Assembly: GCA_030428945.1 (NCBI GenBank) | Contig: JAUIEC010000012.1 | Location: forward strand, 1-64,000 | Reading direction: 5' to 3' | Length of the DNA stretch: 64,000 nt | Source: Phycisphaerae bacterium | GTDB lineage: Bacteria; Planctomycetota; Phycisphaerae; UBA1845; Fen-1342 | Shown: in pieces, positions 35,561 through 44,956 of the stretch | Layout: each line of letters begins with the position of its first letter | How positions within the stretch are numbered: the first letter of the stretch is position 1 | Translations under genes and position numbers: made by a program | Notes under the pieces: generated by a model | Seen by the model: the letters and a program-made list of their open reading frames with translations, nothing else | What the model was told of the DNA's origin: nothing | The model's database searches: none

Positions 35561-35924
35561 AAAACGTGCAAGAGTGAAGGCGTGAATGAGGTCCCGGGCG
35601 AACGACCGCCCGGGTGATTGCCGTCACCTTTGCGTGCCATTGCGATCTTCGCGATCTTCACAGTGTCTTCTCGGTGCGTACTGTTCACCGAGCCAGGGGG
35701 ACTGCCACGCGGTGCGGCATCGACGCCCGGCGCATCCTTGCGGAAGCGATCGCGGGCTACCGCGTCGATGACGCACCCTACGGCGTTCGTGGTCACGCGT
35801 GAATGATGCGGCATCTTGGGGCGTTCACCGTCCGCGTTGATGATGCGGCACCCTACGACGATCACCGGCACGCCCGGATCATGCGGTGCCCTCCTTCACG
35901 CCGTCACGTTTTCACGCCTTCACC
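35558..35924. repeat. Gene-free spacer with inverted GTGAAAACGTGA elements and 80-bp element copy 2
   Basis: Between the metallopeptidase terminator and the end of the flavoprotein gene no protein is supported. 35558-35590 (GTGAAAACGTGCAAGAGTG...) and the reverse complement of 35892-35924 (GTGAAGGCGTGAAAACGTG...) are inverted copies of the element also at 12131. Between them, 35704-35784 is the second copy of the ~80-bp element of 321-400 in opposite orientation. GCGATCTTCGCGATCTTC (35642-35660) is a short tandem repeat. The right-hand element overlaps the last codons and stop of the flavoprotein gene. Confidence 0.75.
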
Positions 35925-37517
35925 CATGGAAAGTGCGATGGCTTCGCCGATCTTGAGGCCGTCGACGGCGGCGGAGAGAATGCCGCCGGCGTAGCCCGCG
36001 CCTTCGCCGCCGGGGAACAGGCCGGGGGTGTTGACGCTCTGCAGATGCTCGTCGCGGGTGATGCGGATCGGTGACGACGTGCGGGTTTCGACGCCGGTCA
36101 TGACCGCGTCGGCGCGGGCATAGCCGGGGATCTGCCGATCGAAGGCCGGCAGCGCTTCGCGGAGGGCCGTGACGACGAACGCGGGCAGCACGGTGGCGAG
36201 GTCCGTCAGTTTCACGCGCGGCGTGTAGGACGGAATCACCTCGCCCAGCTTGGTCGAGGGGCGACCGGCGAGGAAGTCGCCGACCAGTTGCCCGGGCGCC
36301 GCGTAGTCGCTGCCGCCGGCTTCGAACGCCCGCTGTTCGAGATCACGCTGCAACCGCACGCCGGCCAGCGGGTCGTCGCCGGGGAAGTCGCCGGGCTCGA
36401 TGCCGACGACGAGCCCGGCGTTGGCATTCCGCTCGTTGCGCGAGTACTGGCTCATGCCGTTGGTGACGACGCGCCCGGGCTCCGAGGCGGCCGCGACGAC
36501 GGTTCCGCCGGGGCACATGCAGAAGCTGTAGACGCTGCGCCCGTTGCGGCAGTGGTGCACAAGCTGGTAGTCGGCGGCGCCGAGAATCTCGTTGCCGGCG
36601 CTGCGGCCGTAGCGGCAGGCGTCGATCATCGACTGCGGATGTTCGATCCGCACGCCGATCGAGAACGGCTTCTGTTCGAGATGCACGCCGCGGGCCTGGA
36701 GCATCTCGAACGTGTCGCGGGCGCTGTGCCCGATGGCGAGGGCGACGTGATCGGTCTCGATCCGCGTGCCGTCATCGAGCAGCACGCCGGCGAGGGACCG
36801 GTCGCGCAGGACGAGATCGACCACCCGCCGCCCGAATTCGTACCGACCACCGAGCGACTCGATCTCGCGGCGGATGTTCTCGACCATCTTCACCAGCTTG
36901 AACGTGCCGATGTGCGGCCGCGCGACGTAGAGAATCTCCGCCGGGGCACCCGCTTTGACGAACTCGGCGAGCACCTTGCGGGCGCGCTGGTTCGAGTCGC
37001 GGATGCGACTGTAGAGCTTGCCGTCCGAGAACGTGCCCGCTCCGCCTTCGCCGAACTGGACGTTCGACTCCGGATGAAGTTTACCTTTGCGCCAAAACTC
37101 CCATGTGTCCCGCGTGCGGGGACGGACGGGCTGGCCGCGCTCGATGATTCGCGGGCGGAAGCCCATCTGGGCGAGGACCAGGGCGGCGAACATCCCGCAG
37201 GGTCCGGTGCCGACGATGACGGGGCGCTGCGGCAGATCCTCCGGGGCCCGGGCCACGAAGCGGTAGGTCATGTCGGGCGTGCGGGCGATGTTGCGATTGC
37301 GTCCGGCCCGTTTCAGCAGGCGGGTGTCGTCGGTGGTCTCGACATCGACGGTGTAGACCAGGCGGATGCTGTCCCTGCGGCGCGCGTCGTGCCCGCGACG
37401 GAAGATGTGGAACGAACGCAGGTCCGCGGGCTTGATCTTCAGGCGTCGAAGGATCGCGGCCCGCAGGTCGTCCTCGCTGTGGTCAAGCGGCAGTCGAATC
37501 TGGTTCAGGCGAATCAA
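35904..37517 (-). CDS. FAD-dependent dehydrogenase (COG2509-type)
   Basis: 537 aa. The start is TTG at 37517: an in-frame stop lies three codons upstream and the family opening (IRLNQIRLPLDHSEDDLRAAILRRLKI) begins exactly here. A competing ATG in another frame overlaps the start and encodes only about 14 residues. After a small N-terminal domain (1-80) the dinucleotide fold reads RPVIVGTGPCGMFAALVLAQMGFRPRIIERG, then ESNVQFGEGGAGTFSDGKL, DHVALAIGHSARDTFEML, SVYSFCMCPGGTVVAAASEPG and the C-terminal FAD motif GLFPGGEGAGYAGGILSAAVDGL. These uncharacterised flavoproteins are widespread and their substrate is unknown. The last codons and stop lie inside a dispersed GTGAAAACGTGA repeat. Confidence 0.92.
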   Translation of the reverse strand: MIRLNQIRLPLDHSEDDLRAAILRRLKIKPADLRSFHIFRRGHDARRRDSIRLVYTVDVETTDDTRLLKRAGRNRNIARTPDMTYRFVARAPEDLPQRPVIVGTGPCGMFAALVLAQMGFRPRIIERGQPVRPRTRDTWEFWRKGKLHPESNVQFGEGGAGTFSDGKLYSRIRDSNQRARKVLAEFVKAGAPAEILYVARPHIGTFKLVKMVENIRREIESLGGRYEFGRRVVDLVLRDRSLAGVLLDDGTRIETDHVALAIGHSARDTFEMLQARGVHLEQKPFSIGVRIEHPQSMIDACRYGRSAGNEILGAADYQLVHHCRNGRSVYSFCMCPGGTVVAAASEPGRVVTNGMSQYSRNERNANAGLVVGIEPGDFPGDDPLAGVRLQRDLEQRAFEAGGSDYAAPGQLVGDFLAGRPSTKLGEVIPSYTPRVKLTDLATVLPAFVVTALREALPAFDRQIPGYARADAVMTGVETRTSSPIRITRDEHLQSVNTPGLFPGGEGAGYAGGILSAAVDGLKIGEAIALSMGEGVKT

Positions 37518-37586
37518 GGTCGGTCATCCAAATCCCGGGGCCAGGCACCGTAAAGGGTACACCGGCGAGGCGTGGTTCGCGCCGGG

Positions 37587-39419
37587 TCAGTGGCGGTCGT
37601 TCCAGGCGGCGACGCAGGCGAGGACGGCCGGGCCGTACTGGGCGGCCTTCTTGGCGCCAATGCCGTGGACCTGCTGGAACTCGGCCTCGGTGGCGGGCTT
37701 GCGGCGGGCGATGTCGCGGAGGGTGACGTCGCCGAAGACGACGTACGCGGGCACGGATTTCTCGGCCGCGATCTGCTTGCGAAGAGCCCGCAGTTCGTGG
37801 AACAGGTCCTCGTCGACGCCCTCCCACGAGGCGGCTTCGGTGCGGGTCCGGCGGACCTTCGTCTCGGTGACGACGCGGAACTGCACGGGGCGCTGCCCGC
37901 GGAGGACTTCGAGCGACGTGCGGGTCAGGTGCAGAACCGGGAGTCCCTGCGCGGCGCGGGTCAGCAGGCCCTGGTCGAGCAGTTCGTAGACGCGGCGCTT
38001 GAGCACCTTGCGATCGATGTCGCGGCAGAGTCCGTAGGTGCTGAGGCGCTCGTGTCCGAACTGCTGGATCCGCTCGGTCGGTTCGCCCTTCAACACGTCC
38101 ACGACGTACTCGGCCCCGAAACGCTGCTCGACGCGGGCCACGCAGGAGAGGATTTTCTGGGCCAGGACCGTGCCGTCTTCGAGACCGGCGACCTCGTCGA
38201 GACAGACGTCACAGGCCCCGCAGGGCTGGTCGGGCCCCTGCTGGCCGAAGTACTCGACGAGCATCGCGTGCCGGCAGCGGAGGGCGTTGGCGTACCGGCG
38301 GATGTGTCCGAGCAGGTCGAGCGTGGCCTCGACGACCTGCGGGTCGACCTCGGCCTGGTCGCCGCTGCCGCGGATCAGCGACTCCCAACGGAGCAGGTCC
38401 GAAGCGTGGTAGAGCAGCACGCACTCGGCCTCGAGACCGTCGCGCCCGGCCCGGCCGGCTTCCTGCTGGTAGTGTTCGACCGACTTGGGGCATCCGGCGT
38501 GAACCACGCAGCGGACGTCGCCGCGGTCGATGCCCATGCCGAAGGCGACCGTCGCGACGATCACGTCGAGGCGCTCGGTCGAAAAGGCCTCCTGCGTGCG
38601 GCGGCGGGCGTCGGGCGACATGCCGGCGTGGTAGTGGTCGGCCCGAACACCCTGCTTCTGCAGCGCCGCGGCGAGCTGCTCGGTCTCGCGGCGGGTGATG
38701 CAGTAGACGATCGCGGCCTGGTCGCGGTGACGGGCGAGCACCTCGGCCACCTGGCGGGCCTTGCTTTCGCGCGGGATCACGCGGTAGGTCAGGTTCGGCC
38801 GGTCGAAGTCGCCGACCAGGACACGCGGGTCGCGCAGATCAAGCTGCGCGAGGATGTCGGCCCGGACGCGCTCGGTCGCGGTCGCGGTGAACGCATGCAG
38901 GGCCGCATCGGGGAAGACCCCGCGGAGCGTGGCCAGGCGGCGGTACTCGGGGCGGAAGTCGTGGCCCCAGTGACTGATGCAGTGGGCCTCGTCGATCGCG
39001 AAGGTGCCGACCCCGGCGGTCGTCAGGGCACCGAGCAGACGACTGCTGAACAGGCGCTCGGGGGCGACGAACAGCAGGCGCAGGTGGCCGGCCCGCAGGT
39101 CGTCGAGGATGCCGTTCTGCTCTTCGAGCGACTGTCCGCTGAAGAGCGCGGCCGCGGGATAGCCGCAGGACTGTAGGCCGTCGACCTGGTCCTTCATCAG
39201 CGCGATCAGCGGCGAGATGACGACGTCGGTTCGTTCCGCGACGAGCGGCGGGATCTGGTAGCAGAGCGACTTGCCGCCGCCGGTCGGCAGCACGACGAGC
39301 GAGTCGCGTTCGGCGATGCCGGCCTCGATGGCCTCGCGCTGCATCGGGCGGAGCGTTTCGTAGCCCCAGTAGTTCCGCAGCGCCTGCAGAACCCGTTCGT
39401 CGCCGATCGTGCTGGACAT
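37587..39419 (-). CDS. recQ: ATP-dependent DNA helicase RecQ
   Basis: 610 aa, ATG at 39419, weak ribosome binding site. The full RecQ arrangement is present: motif 0 (YWGYETLRPMQREAI), motif I LPTGGGKSLCYQ, DEAHCISHWGHDFRPEY, TATAT, motif VI region with QEAGRAGRDG, then the RecQ zinc-binding region (CRHAMLVEYFGQ ... CGACDVC), winged helix and a C-terminal HRDC domain (about 525-605, DLFHELRALRKQIAAEKSVPAYVVFGD). It unwinds DNA 3' to 5' in recombination and fork repair. Length matches E. coli RecQ (609). It lies 69 bases before the flavoprotein gene on the same strand. Confidence 0.97.
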   Translation of the reverse strand: MSSTIGDERVLQALRNYWGYETLRPMQREAIEAGIAERDSLVVLPTGGGKSLCYQIPPLVAERTDVVISPLIALMKDQVDGLQSCGYPAAALFSGQSLEEQNGILDDLRAGHLRLLFVAPERLFSSRLLGALTTAGVGTFAIDEAHCISHWGHDFRPEYRRLATLRGVFPDAALHAFTATATERVRADILAQLDLRDPRVLVGDFDRPNLTYRVIPRESKARQVAEVLARHRDQAAIVYCITRRETEQLAAALQKQGVRADHYHAGMSPDARRRTQEAFSTERLDVIVATVAFGMGIDRGDVRCVVHAGCPKSVEHYQQEAGRAGRDGLEAECVLLYHASDLLRWESLIRGSGDQAEVDPQVVEATLDLLGHIRRYANALRCRHAMLVEYFGQQGPDQPCGACDVCLDEVAGLEDGTVLAQKILSCVARVEQRFGAEYVVDVLKGEPTERIQQFGHERLSTYGLCRDIDRKVLKRRVYELLDQGLLTRAAQGLPVLHLTRTSLEVLRGQRPVQFRVVTETKVRRTRTEAASWEGVDEDLFHELRALRKQIAAEKSVPAYVVFGDVTLRDIARRKPATEAEFQQVHGIGAKKAAQYGPAVLACVAAWNDRH

Positions 39420-39500
39420 CGTGCCGGATCGTAGCGGATCGGCTGCGCGGCGTCAGTTCCGACCGTCAGTTTTCGCGACCCGACCACGCCACCCCGCAGG

Positions 39501-41081
39501 TCACTTCTCGACTTCAATCGGACGCAGTGTCCGGCCCGCCAGGCCGGGGTAATCGGCCGGGTAGCGCTGGGCCCGGAACAGCGCGTTGCCCTCGCCGGGC
39601 CCGCGGCGTCCGCCGGGACCGCCCGGAGGTGGTCCGCCCCGCCCGTCCGGCGGTGGTCCGCGCCGGGCGCGATCGGAGGGCGGACCGCCGCGCCGCCGGT
39701 CCGGGCCGCGGCGATCTTCGCGCAGGTCGCCGCCGTGAGGGTTGCGATAGTCCCAGACGATCCGGCCGTCGGGCGTGACTTCGAACACGCGGCCGGACTC
39801 GCCGACGCAGACGAGCATGTTGCCGCCGGGCAGTTGTTCCGCCCCGGAGATGTGCGACGAATAGAAGCGTTCCTTCTCCGTTCCGGCGTACCGCCAGGTG
39901 GGTTCGTCGGGGCCGAAGCGCCCGTCCGTGATCCGGTAGGCGCCGCGCGCATCGCGCGGCAGGCGGATCCGCTCGACCGAGGAGTAGTTTCCGCCGGGGC
40001 GATTCGCGCCGTTGTTGTAGACGGACAGTTCCCACTCGCCCGCGTCGGTCCGCACCCAGCGGACATCGTGCTGGCTGAACAGACGCTGATCGCTGCGGCG
40101 TCCGGCGGCGTAGGCCTGCGGGTTGCCCCAGCGGTAGAGCAGGTCGCCACGCGGGCCGGCGGCCTGCTCGGTGGAGATGGCGTGGTCGATGATCCAGACC
40201 TCGTTGAAGCGGTGCACACTCAGGGCGATCTGGTCGAGTTCGGCGTTGTAGCTGATCGCGTTGACGTGCTGCCAGTCCGCCCCGCCGCCCCGACCGCGAT
40301 CCTGTCCGCGTTCGGGCGGGGCTTCGTCGGGTTCTTCCTCGTCGCCGCCGACGTAGCCGAGGCCGCGCAACCGGGCGAGTTCCGCCGGTCCGGGCGCGTT
40401 GCCGCGACTGTTGTGGTCGCAGTTGATCCGGCCCGGGCTCTCCGCCACGCGCCCGTAGTTGGCGGCGTCTTTCGAGCGCTGCTGCACGAGGTGATCGAGC
40501 GTCCGCCAGCGCCAGACGACCCGGCCGCCGGTGGCGCCCTCGGGTTTGACTTCGAGGACCTGGTCAAGCCAGATTTCGTCACCGATCGCGTCGGGTGCGA
40601 AGCCGGCCGCGATGGCATCGGCCCGCGAGACTCGTTCCCAGGCGATGACCAGAACGTTGCCGTTGGGAAGGGGTTCGACGTCGTGGTGCTGGCAGAGGTT
40701 CTCGTCGGCCATCGGGTAGTCCCAGACGAGGTTGCCGTCCCAGTCGTAGCGCTGCAGGTGGCCGCCGATGCCGCCGCCATGAAAGCCGGCGGTTTCGCGG
40801 GCGCGACAGGCGCGAAGCAGGTCACCGTCTTCGAGCAGGTAGACGGCGTTGCCGGGTGGCATGTCGCTCTTCCAGCGATGCACCGGTTCGCCCTGCCGGT
40901 TCAGCAGGTAGGTGTAGCCGGAGCGAAGCGGCGCGATCAGCGTGTAGCCGTCGCCGGCCTCCGGATCGGCCTGCACGAGGCCGCGGGGTGGCTGTGACTG
41001 GGCGAACAGCGTTCCGGTGGTGACGGCCGCGGCCACGACGAGGGTCAGGCCGGCGATCGTCGAGATTGGACGAGTCTTCAA
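39501..41081 (-). CDS. Secreted arylsulfotransferase (ASST)-like beta-propeller protein
   Basis: 526 aa, TTG start at 41081 supported by GGAG six bases upstream. Signal peptide ISTIAGLTLVVAAAVTTGTLFA. The body is a propeller of the ASST/arylsulfotransferase family: GYTLIAPLRSGYTYLLNRQG, HLQRYDWDGNLVWDYP, QHHDVEPLPNGNVLVIAWE, QHVNAISYNAELDQIALSV, FSQHDVRWV. The paired-His 'HHD' and 'QHD' blades resemble the catalytic ring of ASST, but whether sulfotransferase activity is retained cannot be judged. About residues 455-500 are a low-complexity Gly/Pro/Arg/Asp stretch (GPPPDGRGGPPPGGPGG) that interrupts the C-terminus. Stand-alone on the minus strand between recQ and the DUF1460 fusion. Confidence 0.85.
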   Translation of the reverse strand: MKTRPISTIAGLTLVVAAAVTTGTLFAQSQPPRGLVQADPEAGDGYTLIAPLRSGYTYLLNRQGEPVHRWKSDMPPGNAVYLLEDGDLLRACRARETAGFHGGGIGGHLQRYDWDGNLVWDYPMADENLCQHHDVEPLPNGNVLVIAWERVSRADAIAAGFAPDAIGDEIWLDQVLEVKPEGATGGRVVWRWRTLDHLVQQRSKDAANYGRVAESPGRINCDHNSRGNAPGPAELARLRGLGYVGGDEEEPDEAPPERGQDRGRGGGADWQHVNAISYNAELDQIALSVHRFNEVWIIDHAISTEQAAGPRGDLLYRWGNPQAYAAGRRSDQRLFSQHDVRWVRTDAGEWELSVYNNGANRPGGNYSSVERIRLPRDARGAYRITDGRFGPDEPTWRYAGTEKERFYSSHISGAEQLPGGNMLVCVGESGRVFEVTPDGRIVWDYRNPHGGDLREDRRGPDRRRGGPPSDRARRGPPPDGRGGPPPGGPGGRRGPGEGNALFRAQRYPADYPGLAGRTLRPIEVEK

Positions 41082-41132
41082 AGGGTTCTCCGAGGGGTTC
41101 CTACCACGGGAAACGCGGGCCGGCCCGGCGCG

Positions 41133-42881
41133 TCAACGGGAATCCGCCACCGTTTCGGAGCGGTCGGCCAGAAAGTCGTCGACGGCGGCCGCGAGTCGGC
41201 GGAGGTACTCCTCGCCGGCGGGGTCGTGGGCCATGCCGACCAGCAGGTAGGTCCGGTCGGGCCCCTCGATGCGGGCGGCGTCGAGGTGCCAGTCGTTGCC
41301 GGTGCCGCTCTTGCGCAGAATCCGCAGGTCGCGGCCGGCGAGCCCTTTGCAGAACTTGTGGCTGAGGTGGTCGAGCTCGGGCGTGGCGAGGATCGCGGCC
41401 ATCCTGGCCGAGGCCTGCGGCGTGACGAGGCGGCCCTGCTCGAGCATCAGGAAGAAGCGCAGCGCCTGGAGGACGTTGGCACCGTGGGTGTGTCCGGCGA
41501 CCGGGTCGGGCACGGCCCCCTCCTCGTCGAAGTCGTAGTGCTGTCCGCACCAGAGGCCGCCGCCCTGCTCTTCGTCGTAGAGGCGGTAGCGGCGGGCGGT
41601 CAGCGTCTCGCGGATTGTGTCGAGCCCGAGCGCCCGGCCGTACTCGTTCGAGACGGGGTTCTCGGAGCGTTTGGTCATGCGGGCGAGGTCGTCGTGCACC
41701 TGCGGGTCGAGATCGAGAGCGGCCTCGGGGTTCTCGGCGAAGTAGGTCAGCAGGACGGCGAGTTTGCCGACGCTGGCGGCGTAGAACATCCGCTCGGGCC
41801 GGACCATCGCCAGGCGCAGGCTGCGGAGATCGAGGACGCCGCAGGCGGTCGGTCCGGTGATGGCGAGGTCCGCGCGGATCCGCGCGTCGATGTCGGCGAG
41901 GTCCCGCTGCAGGCGCGGGTCGCGTGGGCTGTCGCTGCGCAGGCGGTAGCTCTGCAGGGCGAAGGCGTGCCGCCAGTCGCGACGATGGGGCGGCGCGTCG
42001 GCCAGGGCGGCGGCGAAGACTTCGGGACCGACCGGGGTGACCTGCGGTTCGTCGATCGCGGCGGCCAGTCGGGCTTCGGCGTCGTCGCGCAGGCGGAGGA
42101 TCTTGATGCCGAGGCTGCGCCTGTCACGCTGCAGGTAGCCGGTCAGGGGTTCCTCGCGGACGCTGGGCCAGGCCGAGTGCAGGAAGTTGGCGGTGCCGTC
42201 GGCACCGATCGCGACCAGGCCGGTGTGCCCGCACCACTGGCTGTCCTGGCTGCCGCGGATGATGTTGACGAAGTCGCCGTCACGAAGCTGGCCGGTGACC
42301 TCGGGGACGCGATCCTTCGGGATGTAGCTGTCTTCGATGGGTTCTTCCGGGATGCCCTGGCCGATGCCGAACTGCTTGAAGAACGGTGAACGGCGGCAGA
42401 CCTGCGTCAGCGGGACGTGGACCGTGCCGTCGCCGAGCGAGGTGGTCAGATCCTCGAACAGGAAGGCGTTGTTGCGGTTCCATTCGGCGACGGTGTAGTG
42501 GTTGCGGGTCAGCATGCCGATGCGGCCTTCGTTGTAGCGGATCCGCTGCAGGGCCCGCATGAAGGTCCACCAGTCGTCGCCATACGCCATCGCGTACATG
42601 TGTTCGGCGAAGGTCAGGCAGTCGCTGCGCTGCAGGCAGTAGAGCGGGTCGGTGTCGTAGGGTTCGTAGGGGTACTCGCCGAGCAGGTAGATTTCGTAGG
42701 GCTGCCCGATGTTGCGGCGGCCGAGGTGCACGACGCGTTCGTTCAGCGCGGGGACCTTCTCGCGAGCGACCGGCAGGTAGTCGGCAACCTGCTGCTCGGT
42801 CATGGTGTAGAGCGGTGGTTCCTTGGCGGCACAACCGGCGAGCGTGATCAACGCGGCGATCGCTGCGAGACGAAGTTTCAT
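41133..42881 (-). CDS. DUF1460 cysteine amidase fused to class A beta-lactamase-like domain, lipoprotein
   Basis: 582 aa from the ATG at 42881. Lipobox LAGC (C17). Residues about 28-270 are a DUF1460 domain, an NlpC/P60-like fold reported to act as N-acetylmuramoyl-L-alanine amidase: nucleophile C88 (RSDCLTFAEHMYAM) and H219 (WCGHTGLVAIG). Residues about 335-575 are a class A beta-lactamase/transpeptidase-like domain: S370-x-x-K373 (YAASVGKLAVL), SEN at 406-408 in the SDN position, and KSG at 524-526 before GTGND. All three penicillin-recognising motifs are therefore present. The combination suggests one outer or inner membrane protein acting on both glycan-peptide and peptide bonds of the wall. 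The fusion is the notable feature. Confidence 0.9.
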   Translation of the reverse strand: MKLRLAAIAALITLAGCAAKEPPLYTMTEQQVADYLPVAREKVPALNERVVHLGRRNIGQPYEIYLLGEYPYEPYDTDPLYCLQRSDCLTFAEHMYAMAYGDDWWTFMRALQRIRYNEGRIGMLTRNHYTVAEWNRNNAFLFEDLTTSLGDGTVHVPLTQVCRRSPFFKQFGIGQGIPEEPIEDSYIPKDRVPEVTGQLRDGDFVNIIRGSQDSQWCGHTGLVAIGADGTANFLHSAWPSVREEPLTGYLQRDRRSLGIKILRLRDDAEARLAAAIDEPQVTPVGPEVFAAALADAPPHRRDWRHAFALQSYRLRSDSPRDPRLQRDLADIDARIRADLAITGPTACGVLDLRSLRLAMVRPERMFYAASVGKLAVLLTYFAENPEAALDLDPQVHDDLARMTKRSENPVSNEYGRALGLDTIRETLTARRYRLYDEEQGGGLWCGQHYDFDEEGAVPDPVAGHTHGANVLQALRFFLMLEQGRLVTPQASARMAAILATPELDHLSHKFCKGLAGRDLRILRKSGTGNDWHLDAARIEGPDRTYLLVGMAHDPAGEEYLRRLAAAVDDFLADRSETVADSR

Positions 42882-43092
42882 GGCGGGTTCCCGACGAGGT
42901 TGGTGTTCGCGCTGTCTGTGCACGGAGCATACCAAGACCGTCCCCCCGAGGCGATTGCACCAATCGCCTGTGCGCAAGTCAGCAGGCGACCAGGCAAGCA
43001 AGGTCCGCAGCCACGAAACAAACCGATGCCACCGCCCTTTCGAGCGATGGCACCGTGAAGGAGAAGTCCGTGTTCGCGGCCCGCGGATCGGA

Positions 43093-43488
43093 TCAGCAGG
43101 CTGCTCCGAAGTTGGCGAGCACCTCGCTGAGGTCGCTCAGGTCGACGACGTTGTCGCCGTTGATGTCGCCGGCCAGTCCCGGGCCGGCCATGCCGAACTC
43201 GCTCAGAACGATGCTCAGGTCGGTCAGGTCGACGACGCCGTTGTCGTCGGCATCGCCCGGGCAGGCGGCCGGGGTCGGGTTGGCGGTCCAGAAGCCGCCG
43301 GAGAGATCGAACCCGCCGCCGCTGGCGTAGCCCGCGTCGGGCTGGCCGGTCGTGCCGGAGAGGACGAACCCGCCGCCGGTGCTGACACTGCCACCGCCAT
43401 CGACGGTGTACTTGCTCAGGTCGATCGCCGAGGCGGCCGTGGCCGCGAGCAGCGTTGCGAGCGTTGCGATGAGCTGACTGGTCTTCAT
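43093..43488 (-). CDS. Small secreted protein with dockerin-like C-terminus
   Basis: 131 aa, ATG at 43488 with GAGG upstream. Signal peptide LIATLATLLAATAASA. A short glycine-rich beta motif (SVSTGGGFVLSGTTGQPDAG, ASGGGFDLSGGFW) is a recurrent hallmark of secreted proteins in planctomycetes and related bacteria. It is followed directly by a dockerin-like EF-hand pair (DADDNGVVDLTDLSIVLSEFG, DINGDNVVDLSDLSEVLANFG). The protein is almost nothing but tag plus this motif, and so is a simple carrier in which to study the tag. It lies 55 bases beyond the serine hydrolase gene on the same strand. Confidence 0.88.
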   Translation of the reverse strand: MKTSQLIATLATLLAATAASAIDLSKYTVDGGGSVSTGGGFVLSGTTGQPDAGYASGGGFDLSGGFWTANPTPAACPGDADDNGVVDLTDLSIVLSEFGMAGPGLAGDINGDNVVDLSDLSEVLANFGAAC

Positions 43489-43543
43489 GGTGTTGCCTCG
43501 ATGTTCTCGGTTCCAGGTTTCAGAGTTCAGGTGCCGCGACGAC

Positions 43544-44956
43544 CTACTGCTGGCCGATGCGGACGGTTCCACCGGCGGGGGCCCGCAGGCGGACCCGCTG
43601 GTTGATGGTTCCGGTCCAGTCGCTGGTGCCGTCCCGGAAGTTCAGGGTGGCTTCGTCCATCGCGCTGGCGAGGGCGTTGCCGGCGTCGCGCCAGGCGTCC
43701 TCGAACGAACCGACGCCGACGCCTCCGTTGTTGAAGTCGACCCACTGGCCGTCGACGCCCTGGGTCGGCCAGGTGAAGCCGCCGCCCTGGATCTCGGCAT
43801 CCATCAGGGCCTGGATCGCGAAGTGGTAGCCCTGGTTGCTGTTCACGTCGGTGCCGTTCTTGTTGAAGATCGCGACGTAGTTGATCCCGTCGGCCCGCTG
43901 AACGGTCATCGACATCGTGCCGCCCGGCATCGAACCGTTGTGCCAGCGGTACTGGCGGTTGCCGTTGACCGGTGTGCCGTAGGTCACGTCGCCGTTCTGC
44001 TGATCACTGATGTAATACGTCTCGGCCAGGTGCAGCAGCGCGGTCGTGCTGACCACGTAGGCCCCCTGCCCGACGCGGGCTTCGTGATCCCAGCCGCCCT
44101 CCGGTTCGCGGACGCTGTCGCCGTCCGGGTCGAAGACGTCCTGGACCATCTTGTCGCTGTCGTACCACGGTTCGCGCGGGTCGCGGTTGGCGACGTGCGT
44201 CCGTCCGGCGACGACTTCGGCGACCGGCATCCAGTCCATCGGTCCGAAGACGCTCTGGCGGACGTAGGCGTTATGGGTCATGCCGGACTGCTGCTCGATG
44301 ATCAGGCCGAGCAGCAGGAAGCCGACGTTGGAATACTGCCGCTGGCTGCCCGGCGTGAAGTCCAGGTTCTGCCCCATGATCCAGCGGGCGGTGTTGATCC
44401 GTCCCGGCGGACTGGCGATGCCCATGTCGCCGGCGATCTGCACCTCGCGATAGGTCAGGTCCGGCGTGATCGAGCGGTCCCAGCCACCGTTGTGCGTGTA
44501 CAGGTGCTGGACCGTGATGCTGCCAAGCTGCGGATCGGCCACGCTGGGGAACGCGCTGTAGTTCAGCAGGCCGCCGCCGGGCTGGCCGGTCTCGAAGACG
44601 AAGTCGCCGTCGTTGAGCGCGCCGCTGGCGATCAGGTTCTGCGTGGCGGCCGCGGTGATCGGCTTGGTGCAGCTTGCGATCCGCATCAGCGCGTCGTGCC
44701 GCAGCGGAATCGTGTTGGCGTCGTCCTTCCAGCCGAAGCCGCGCTGGTAGACGATCACGCCGTCCTTCATGATCCCGAGCAGTCCGGCCTCGATGCCGTT
44801 GTCGGCCATGAAGTCGTCCATCAGCGTGTCGAAGTTGGCCAGTTCAGGAACCGGCATGCCGCTGATCGGTCCGGCGCTCGCCAGCGGGGCGAGGCCGAGC
44901 ATGCCGGCCGTCAGCCAGCCGGTCACGCCGTATCGAATGGTGGTTCTGGTGTTCAT
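43544..44956 (-). CDS. Secreted serine hydrolase (beta-lactamase/DD-peptidase class C fold)
   Basis: 470 aa, ATG with AAGG upstream; the start MNT matches its tandem paralogue. Signal peptide ending LASA. The beta-lactamase-like domain covers about residues 40-390 with S95-C-T-K98 (RIASCTKPITAAA), the Y-S-N motif (RQYSNVGFLLLG) and a C-terminal H-N-G (YRWHNGSMPGG) in the KTG position. By family it could be a D-Ala carboxypeptidase, esterase or beta-lactamase. The C-terminal 80 residues (TWPTQGVDGQWVDFNNGGVG ... GTVRIGQQ) are shared with the paralogue and unassigned. About half its residues match the neighbour at 45086-46507. Confidence 0.9.
   Translation of the reverse strand: MNTRTTIRYGVTGWLTAGMLGLAPLASAGPISGMPVPELANFDTLMDDFMADNGIEAGLLGIMKDGVIVYQRGFGWKDDANTIPLRHDALMRIASCTKPITAAATQNLIASGALNDGDFVFETGQPGGGLLNYSAFPSVADPQLGSITVQHLYTHNGGWDRSITPDLTYREVQIAGDMGIASPPGRINTARWIMGQNLDFTPGSQRQYSNVGFLLLGLIIEQQSGMTHNAYVRQSVFGPMDWMPVAEVVAGRTHVANRDPREPWYDSDKMVQDVFDPDGDSVREPEGGWDHEARVGQGAYVVSTTALLHLAETYYISDQQNGDVTYGTPVNGNRQYRWHNGSMPGGTMSMTVQRADGINYVAIFNKNGTDVNSNQGYHFAIQALMDAEIQGGGFTWPTQGVDGQWVDFNNGGVGVGSFEDAWRDAGNALASAMDEATLNFRDGTSDWTGTINQRVRLRAPAGGTVRIGQQ

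Noticed and set aside
32472..35627. Extension of the DEAD-box helicase by about 1050 residues
   Set aside because: The frame is open by chance antisense to the metallopeptidase gene; the extension has no domain and spans a terminator and promoter region. The GTG at 32471 was preferred.
37477..37523. Short ATG frame overlapping the start of the flavoprotein gene
   Set aside because: It encodes only about 14 residues before a stop and has no ribosome binding site of its own.
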